Source: Stictocephala bisonia
Taxonomy: Eukaryota > Arthropoda > Insecta > Hemiptera > Membracidae
Direction of reading: 5' to 3'
Assembly: GCA_035578905.1 (NCBI GenBank)
Contig: JAQJVL010000568.1
Location: 486,264-550,263 of the forward strand
DNA: 64,000 bases
The first letter of the stretch is position 1. The number at the start of each line of letters is the position of its first letter. The notes below the pieces were generated by a model. The model made no database searches. It saw only the letters and a program-made list of their open reading frames with translations, and had not been told where the DNA came from. Shown here piece by piece: positions 27,501 through 37,800 of this stretch. The position numbers were made by a program, and so were the translations under genes.

Positions 27501-30500
27501 AAAATGTAATACAGTTTGTTTTTTATATCATATGTTGAAATGTAAAATTATTAATTTTGCTAAAAAAACTGTATCCAAAGAAAAATTTATATTGTGATTT
27601 TACAAGTATTCTTTTTTAATTTAAAAACTTTAGGTTCATTTAATTTATATTAAAATAGGAGATACCCCTGAGCGATTCGCATGCCAACCCCGACTGACGC
27701 TGCACTCGATATACCTAGACCTTTGGCCTCGGCATGTGACTGTAAGTAAAAATAATAGTAAGTTATCTGTATGACGTAAATTCACAATATTAAATGTATT
27801 TACAGTATTTCACTCACATTACTTGCAATGTTACCTATTTATTAGTATAGGTATTTCAAACGTGCTTAGTTAATATGTTTTTACAGCTGATATGATGCAT
27901 TAATATGATAATGTTAAATATACAAAATAATCACTTTTATTTATTTACAAAACAGCTGTTGTTAATCTATTAAAATATAACTAATTATATCAAAAAAGAT
28001 ACCTTGAGGGGCTGTTTGTACCTCTTAGGGATGGAATTAAAAAAAATTCTTACTTGGTGGGTCCCTTAGATACTAAAGCTAACTTCTTTAAGATTTCGTG
28101 TAAATCCATTTGGTGCTTTTTGAGATTTCATTATGAGTGAGTTAGTCAGTCAGTTGTATTAGGCTTTTATATGTAAAGATTAAAACTTAATTGATTTCAG
28201 GCTTAGTTTCTTTCAAAACTTTACCGACTCATTACAATGTTCTAGGTCACTATTCTCTATTTCTTCAGAGACTCTAACTTCCCTGAGAACAGATTACATA
28301 TATGGATTTATTGACGACTTTGCTGTTGACTGGATTCACAAGACTATCTACATTATGATGGAAAAGGTTGTGTCAGGACCTATTTTGAACTCCACAAATG
28401 ATGTTTTTCTTACTGACGCCTTAACTAGGGAAGATGTTGCTCCTGTCGCTGGTGCCCTAGCAAAACGAATTAAATTTGACGCGATCAAACTAGACCCATA
28501 CAGGCGGTAAGTTCATATATTTTAAATAAGCTAGATAATGTATTCATACATTTTAAGTGGCAGTGTTTTTGGTTGGATTTTCATTCACATCAAACCATAC
28601 CTTTATAACGTAATTGTACTACTGTTGTAACTACTCAAAATTAAGTTTCAGAAAAATTTTAGACAACAAAGTTTTAAAATATTTACACAATAATCAAAGA
28701 GCAAATAGTAAACTAAAACTGTTGGTTAATAGAACTAAAGTGCTGTAGTTTTATAGTAATTTTGCTGATGAATAATTGTTTTTTTTTTTTACGTACCACA
28801 ATAAAAGAATTAGAAGTAAACAATGAAGTCAGCTGTAGATCGTAATACTTTTTGCTTCAGAAAAAATTACGCTGTAATTATGACATTCTTATTAACAGGA
28901 ATGAATTACATATAATGTACCTCCAAAATGAATACTAAAACATTGTTTACTACATATTATGTGTAAAATAAAAACTTATATTCTTCCAGATTATTGTTTA
29001 AAAAGCTAATCATATCTCAATGGATTTAGCCCCCCAGCTATTTCGGGAGGTTTTTTTGCATAGTGAGCTATTTCTAGGTTTCGGTGATACCTAGATAGTC
29101 AGTTCACTTTTAAGTTTTAATTTATGAGAAACTCTTTCCAAGGAAAAATAGTAAAATAATTAATAAAGTTCTATTTATTATGTAATAGAATTAGTTATAC
29201 TTTCTGCGTATTAAAAACATGTTCACTATCTCTTGACTAAATCTGAAACATCCTCTCTGCGCAACTTGGAAGTGAGTTTTGTTGGCCTCAAAGAAATATG
29301 GTCATCATCAGACCGTGTATCAGCCTCTTTTATGCCAGCGGCCATGTTATTTTTATGTTATTATAACATGATGAAATTACAACATGTGAGTTTGTGGTTT
29401 TGGTGAAGCAACTGTTAGTTTTCTGCTCCATATTCATCTACATGTCCTCAACACATACATTCATGAGAAACAATTTACAACCTAAATCATCATGTTGTAA
29501 TGATAGGACATTTTTCAACACAATAGGTATCAGCTGGAAAATTGACGACTTTTATTTCGATTTATGGCTGATTTCTTTCTATTGCAGGGCTAAAATTAAC
29601 TCTATTAAGTTGATTTGTATGATTTTCGTAGTACAGATGGTTTAAACACAGCCAGACATTTTTATAAATGTTTGTTCAAACTTTTTTCTAATACAATTGG
29701 TTCCAGGAGCATTTAGATTGAAAAAAGCTATGATCTATTCTATATATATATAATTTTTATTTCTTTTTTGATTTGGCTTGGAAATATTTCACGAGGGAAA
29801 TATTTCAAAACTCCAACAGGGATTCATTTAAATTTGTTATCAGAGAATATCACCTGATGAATATTCCTTACCCTCCCCCTCTATAAATGGCTTGGCGCTT
29901 TTCTTTATATGGACATTGAGGTGAAATTTGGCTATGGATAACTGCTGAGGATAACAGAAACAAGGATAGTTTCTGTTATCTTTAGAATTTCTCAGCGGGA
30001 CTTGTTGCTCTTCTAAGAAACTTTATCTGGGCACAGAAAATATAGATGCTCTACGGATGGGACTGACTATGAAGTATTTTCTTGTCTAAAGAGATAAAGA
30101 GGATAAAATAACTTGATTAAAATGAAATAACTAAAAACGTTCAACTCATTTGTAATAGCCCATTATATAAACAGATTTTTCCAAACAAAAATATTATGGT
30201 CATAACATAAAGTTCTTACTATAAAATAATCAGCTGGTTGTAAAGATTAAATCAGCATTAATATATAACAATCTTCAACGCTTATCTTTGGAAACGTCCT
30301 GGACCACTCGGAGCTGATCAACCTGCCTTCTGGCTTTTCTTCCATCTTCAAACTCCACGACGTACATCACGTTTCCAAGTCTTCTAATCACAACAGCTTG
30401 CTTCCAACGCTGATACCTTTCATTGTATATCCTAAAGGGACCTACAGCTTTACGTGGAATCCGAACCACGTAGTGCTGGTCTGATTTTCAGATAATTGAC

Positions 30501-33500
30501 AAGCCTGATACTCAGTTATCTCCCCCACACAATATCAGCACTATGTTCACCACCCAACATGGACACCCCAGATTTCTCTAGTAGTGTCCACGCCAATAGC
30601 AACCATCAAGCGGACGCCATGTCAGTATTAAGAGGACCGATCATCCAACCTATCGCCTACAATCTCCCAAACACTTTGTCCCAATGTAGCTGGGTTACAG
30701 CACTGCACCACCAGTGCCGACACTGTACGTGTATGGGTGGGCGGGTGGGTCAGTACCATTGTACGGGTATGGGCTGACCGGTGGGTCAGTACCACTGTAC
30801 GTGTATGGGCTGATCGGTGGGTCACTACCACTGTACGCTAATGGGATAGAAGTGGATCAGTATAACTTTACGTGAATGGGTTGACAAGTGGGTCAGAACC
30901 AGTGTACGTATATGGGCTGACCGGTGGGTCAGTACCACTGCACGTTTATGGGCTTGCAGGTAGGTCAGTACCACTGTCCGTGTATGGGCTTGCAGGTAGG
31001 TTAGAACCACTGTACGAGTATTGTCTGACGGGTGTGTTAGTACCACTCAACGTGTATGGGCTCACCAGTGGGTCAGAACCAGTGTACGTGAATGCGCTGA
31101 CAGTGGGTCAGTAACACTGCACGTCTATGGACTGGCAGTGGTACTGACTATGGACTAGTTAATAGTCTTATCACTTCTATAACTATAGTCATGCTTCAAA
31201 TGACATCCTTGGGTTAAAATTCGATTTAACTTTGAACAAGACTAGTACGTTAAGAATATCAAATAATTAATACAACTGAAATACCTTCATAAGGGCTAGA
31301 TAGAATACGTTCAAAGCCAATCAATATACCTTAAATTTCATAATGATATTTGTTAAATATTATTGGATTTTAGGTAGTTAGTTCGGGTATTGTTGATAGA
31401 AAATCTATATGGCATATATTATTGACATTGTGTTGTACAATTCTTACATCTACGTCATTACAAATAAAGTGTCTTGTTGTTTTACAGGTTTGTGTTCGTG
31501 TTGGTAACGGGAACCTCTTCTGATGGTGTTATTACACGTGTTGTTCGATCAAATTTGAATGGTACAGAGTTAAAACGAATAACAACCCAACCACTGCTAG
31601 AGGACTATTCAAGGATGTTTGTCGATATCAATGAAATGAGACTGTTTGTGTCACTTAAAGATGTTCTCTATATTCACAACTACGAAGGAGATCTGATAAA
31701 AGAGGTTAAAATGCCACATTCTATGACGGACTTTGCCGTGTTTGAAAATAGCGTCTACCTAACTTCTCCTGAAGCAGATGGTATAATTGAAGTAAACCTC
31801 GACGAAACCCAGTCTCCTCTGGCGGTCACGAGAGTTTATCGTCACGACTTAAGTGTGAGTATTGAGTAAACAAGAGTGTTTATGTTGAAACAATATTAAA
31901 GTAATTATATTCAATGTACAAATTAAGTTGGGATATGAGACAAGTACATACATGTTTATTTTTAAATTGACAGGGGGTTTCTTTCTCAAGAAATATTTTC
32001 TTTCCAGGAATAACATATTGGATTAGTATGGCAGGGATTTGGTTCATCAGTTTTTTTTCTGTAATCAGAATTTTCCTTCGTGAGCTAAGAACAGTTGAAA
32101 CGAATATGGAGGACTTGAAATCATAAAATATTTCTTGAGATATTTTCATATTTCTGGGTGCCATACGAGTAATCAATTATTAATTGTAAACATAACTTAT
32201 TCCTTCTTCTTCTCAACATATAATGTGTCATAATGGAAAACAAGAAAGAAATATGTGTCCGACTGATTGAATTTTTAAAAAGTCAATATTAACCCAACCA
32301 ACACGAATCCATAGATAATTACATTTAGAATCACACTTTTTAATACAAACAATTTTAAAAAAATAATAACAATAACAAACTTGTTATACCATACAGGATG
32401 TATATATTATACATATTACGTAATTGTTCTCCTAAACATGAATAAGATATAACATTTTTAAAAACACGAATAATAGAGGAGATATTTAAAAAGTAGGTTT
32501 TGATAAGTTATTTTAAATAGGTTAGGTTAAGTTAGCTTAGCTTAATTTAGAATAAGTTAATTTAGTATCTGTTGACCATGAATGCATATTAATAACATAT
32601 TCTAATCTATGTAAGTAAACTAACTTGTCCTAATCTAATATAATCGAAATATTTCAGTTTGTATTTGTAGTAGTAAGAAATGCCTGTCATACTCGTCTTC
32701 AAAAGGAAAACCACATAAAATAATCTAACGTATTGATTTTTTTTCAAGTGGTTTTTACTCAATTGTAAATTAGTTTGTCACTAATAAATTGTATTTGGCC
32801 CGAAAAAATTCTATTCGTAATTTTTAAGTGGGTAATACGGAGTAGTTGAAAATATCATGAAAACGGAAGGGACATCTGAACTCATAATTTACCTTCATAA
32901 TAATTGCCAAACATTTATAGAAAACTTTTGACATAATTACACTTTTATAGTACTATTATTTATATTTAAAAATATAATTTTTAAGTACCTTATATTTAAG
33001 TAAGTTATATTAAAATATTTTATTACAGGAAGGGTTAAGAATCAACATTGCGGACGCCAGAGTTTTAAGACAAAAGAAGGATGGGAAGTACCTGTGTGAT
33101 CGAACAGACTGTCCTGAACTGTGTGAGGTGGAGCCTTCAGGGGACACGTGTGTCTGCTTTCACACTAAAGCCAAGGCTAGAGACGGAGTTATGTGCTACA
33201 GTAAGTTTGGTTGTAGGTTATAAATACGAGTGCAAAATAGTGTAAAATCAAACTTATTCTTAATTTAAAAATAATTTACACAGAGATACAGTACTTTCTA
33301 TATACTTATATTCCATATACCAATACAATTAAATTAAATTGGTATGGGAAATCGTTTTTATATTATTTTGAAGGAAGACTCTTTATATTAATAAAATAAG
33401 ATAGCAAATTACTTTTATTATAAAACTAAATTTTCACACACACACGCGCGCGCGCGTGTGTGTGTGTGTGTGTTTGAGTTTAAATTGTTACAAACGTAAC

Positions 33501-34777
33501 AAAAATATTTTACAACACTTTCTATACTACTACCCAAGTACATATTTATTTCCAGCCTGTGGACAGTCCGACCTTACCAGCTTGGTGCAGCAGCCAACTA
33601 TAGTGAACGGACAAGTTTCCCATCCAGGAGATTTCCCTTGGCACGCGATAATCTACAATACCACCAACAAGGATCTTGTTTGTGGAGGGACCTTGATATC
33701 GTCTAAAGTAGTTCTTACAGGTTGTACTATTTATAAACATAAGTATTGTGTAAACAAAACTATTCATTGTAGATCTTAGGATTACGTGGCCGGTGTTATA
33801 ACTAGCGATCTCAATGTAAAATCTTTGTGATAAAACTGAGAAAGCCACATCACAGCCGGGATGAAACGTCTGGATGGCTTGTAAATAGTGTATACAGCCT
33901 TAATGCGGTTGTAACAGGAAAATATAGATTCTAGTTAAAATAAGTAACTATGCACTGAAATTACAATCAGATGGTACATTGGAAAAATCCACTCCTGATT
34001 TGAGCAACAGGAATTTTCTATTTAGACTTTTAATTGATATATATATATATTTATATTAAAATGGCATTATATAATCTATTAGTTCAAATTCAGTTCACTT
34101 ATTTGTTTCAACGACTAATAAAGTTAATGATAGTTATGCTCATTAACCTTATAACATTTGGATATTAATTATTATTAAATATAACATAAATATATAATTT
34201 GTGATCATAAACCAGATCTAAAAGCCTTCAATAATGTGCTTGCAAATAGATTTCGTATTGCTAATTATATGTGTGTAATCAGTAATATACTACAACTAAA
34301 ATTGCTTCTGCAAAACTATTCGATCGTTAATTAACACTATGGTACATGATTGGATACCATATAATAGTGCACTAAGCAGAATTTGTACCATTTTACAGTT
34401 CATATGAAAGTTCAATCGTCCCTAAAGTGAATGTTATTTTGTTCATATTTTTATCTTTTCTATTAGATTATGAAATAATTTACTTATTTAAGCTCATATT
34501 TAACGACAAAAAACCTCAAAATAAACTATTTATCTGTAATAAATTGTCTTAGATTTTATTATGAGACTAATTTAGCAAAGCGTTCTTGACACTAATTAAT
34601 ATTTATATAAAGTAAGTGTAATTTTAAATACATGCAGTGCAGTCACTGAAATGTTTATTTATGTATTGACATTTAATAGAAATAAATGCAATATGTAAAA
34701 GTTATATTTGTTATATTATCTGTCATTTAAATAATCTATTATTGTAGTTTTACTTTGAATACATAGACGTTATAGGT

Positions 34778-34833
<56 letters not shown>

Positions 34834-37800
34834 CATACTAAAGTAGGAAGTATTAGTATAAACGTGAATAAAACATAATGTAAATAAAGTTATTATTTTT
34901 TTCCAGCCGCTCATTGCGTGACTGCACTATGTTTCGCTTGTACGCCATCGGTGGTAGACGTTGTTGGGCTGACAGTGGCTTTAGGAAAAACTATCAGGTC
35001 ATGGAATGTCACAGAACCTTACCAAATACAACGAGGCGTAAGTTGGTAATGTCTGCTAAAGACACTTGTGATTTGAAAACCATCAGTATATATTTATTTG
35101 GGTTTTTTAATTCATATTTTTAAAATGGATATTTTATTAAACAAATTTTTACTTTGAAATTCCAATAATTTTCCAGTAATTTTTACAGATAAATATTGAA
35201 ACAAACATCATATAAAGTAAAACAAACTTTTGAAGCATGAATAGAATAGTTCTATTTTCTAATCTACTATCTTAAAACATCACAATACATGTTTTGGAAG
35301 GCTTTTTCATAAGGACTTTTAATTTAGAACAACAGGGTCATAACTAAGTCCTGAAAATAAGATACTAATCTGACAAAATATCACTGCCCTGGTTTATTAG
35401 ACCTACATAAAAATGAATATTAATATTGTAAATGAGATAATTAAAGCATACGTTAGTGTTGATAATAATGTTAATTCTCTCACTGTCTGAGAGCGAATGT
35501 GTTTTTTATAAAAAAAAAAGAAATTTAATATCCGAGGTCCCTAGGGAGTGGTTTAGTGTAATATGCTAAACAAATGTGTAATATAATACACTTTATTTGT
35601 TTTTATCGTAATATAAATACGTATTATGGCGAAAATTAAATTTAAAATACGTTTATTTTTACAAATAATTTGTTAGTGACATTCATCACGTACAAAATAT
35701 ACCTATAATATGGTTGACTTAGTGCAAATTAATATTTGGCTGTTTATTTACTATATTACATAAACTACAGTGTATGTTAAGACGTTTTTATTTGTGATAT
35801 AGATACTAAAACTGTGGTCGTAAGAATATTAGAAGTCAACACACAGAAAACTTTGTTTGCTTATCAATACGTTTATGTGATACGAATTTTGAATGAGCTC
35901 CTTTTTTTGGTGCCTTAGTATAGCTAGAGAACGTTTTTTAAAGTTAAAAATTGATATTTAAAAGTGTCTCAGTAATAGATATATTAAATGCTGTCATTAG
36001 GTCAAGAGAATACTGGTGAGAGATTCCTATTTGGGTCCGTCAACCAACTTCGCCAATGACATTGCCTTGCTGTTTTTGGACTCCAAGGTGTCAATCAATG
36101 GTCACGTGATGCCAGCGTGCTTAGACTACAACCTCAACCAACTACCGTACCACGAGACCTTGACTGGATATGTACGTAAACTAAATTGTATGTCTTAAAT
36201 GCGTACCTTTACAAAATAATTATTAAAATGCCTAAGTGGGGTATTTACTGATCTCACAACTTTTTTAACGATTATTAAATATATAATGTAATTGACAATG
36301 TAGTATACGGCTAATATATATAATATCTTTGCCTATATTATTCACAATCTACATAGAGGACATAATTATGAAACTATATATAATTAATTGATCTAAGTCT
36401 ACTTTAGACACTCTTTATGTAAACTTTGATAATCTCCGCACCCCCTAATTTTATTATAAGAAAATAGATAGTTGATCCATACACATAAGTACGACAAGAG
36501 CTTTCTACTATTATCAACTCTACGATGGATATCAGTCCCGACACACAAGTAACATTACAATACCTAAAATCCATGACACGGGTTTGTACAATATACAATA
36601 TAGTATTGGAGGCCCACACACCCACCCATTTTTGAGGCTAGAGGAACTTCCACAATCTCACATACCTATGACCGAAGGCAAGCTGATTACAGTTCTAGAG
36701 GACCTTTCCACCATAAACACACGAATGTCTGGGGATCACACAACTATCACGTGTATGAGGCTGAAGAAGTTCCTACTTAAAATACAGGTATGACTATCAC
36801 TCACACAGCAATCAAGTACATGAAGACGAAGGGCTGCTGCCTCATAATACAGGTATGAAAAGGGCTCTCAACACAATCACCTTGAAGGATCTCTGTCCCT
36901 TCATACTACACGTGACCAGTGTTGATCAGAAAATGTCACGTAAAGATTTGAATATATTACTGGTAACTGACTCCTAAATAAAAACCAATAAATTAAGGAT
37001 AGTTCCTAATTTTCTCCACTACCATAAGTCATTAACGATATATTACAGCCAAGCATAGCAACACATTACCACAGTTATACTTAAAATAAACATTAAATAT
37101 TGTCAAATACTCAATTTCGTTAAGCCAGAGTCATGGAACGTACTAACCTTACTGATGCCTCATTACATACCATTGAGTCTGTTATTTACACCAATGACTA
37201 TTTGTTTGCAGGTATGACTATTTTGCTGGACAAAGATGTGTGGACGTTCATCTTCTATCTTAAGTGACACTTTGTTATTGTACCACCGGAACTTTCATTA
37301 AAACCAATAACCGTTTATTTCAAGCTAGCTTTGTGTTGGCTACACAAAAGAAAGTGAACCATCGAACGATCATGTTCCAACTTCAGTGACACTTTATTAC
37401 ATACCACTGGTACTGTTGTCAATACCAATAACTGTATGGTTCCAGGTATGTGGGTTTGGCTACACAAAGGATTGTGGACGTTCATGTTCCAACTTCAGTG
37501 ACACTTTATTACATACCACTGGTACTGTTGTAAGCACCGATGACTGTTTGGTTGCCTTGAATTTAAAGGATAAATCAGCTTTTCACACCTTGACTTCGGA
37601 CAAGTTTTGTATTGGAAATGGTACAGGTTAGTACTTAAATTTACAAATGTATTTTTGAACAAATTTAGAGTTGACTTACTATTGCCTAATAAGTTATTAT
37701 TTTTTAATGGCAAATCCAAAAATATCGATCTCTATTTCATTTTTAATAAATCCAAACATTTAAAATAGATATTTATTCGACTGATGATGCAGCTTACAGA

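Noticed and set aside
28269..28280. Acceptor TTCTTCAG as the start of exon 3 in gene A (and the matching site in B)
   Set aside because: It breaks the phase with exon 2 in both genes, whereas the upstream AG keeps the frame and adds conserved residues.
30496..31114. ORFs over the G-rich minisatellite and SINE
   Set aside because: Repeat-unit translations in multiple frames and both strands, within an intron of gene A.
32518..32570. TTAGG-like telomeric repeats
   Set aside because: Only a few imperfect TTAGGTTA-type words in AT-rich intron; no array.
37212..37325. Exon 9 relic as an alternative exon
   Set aside because: It begins with an in-frame stop and has no donor before the intact exon.
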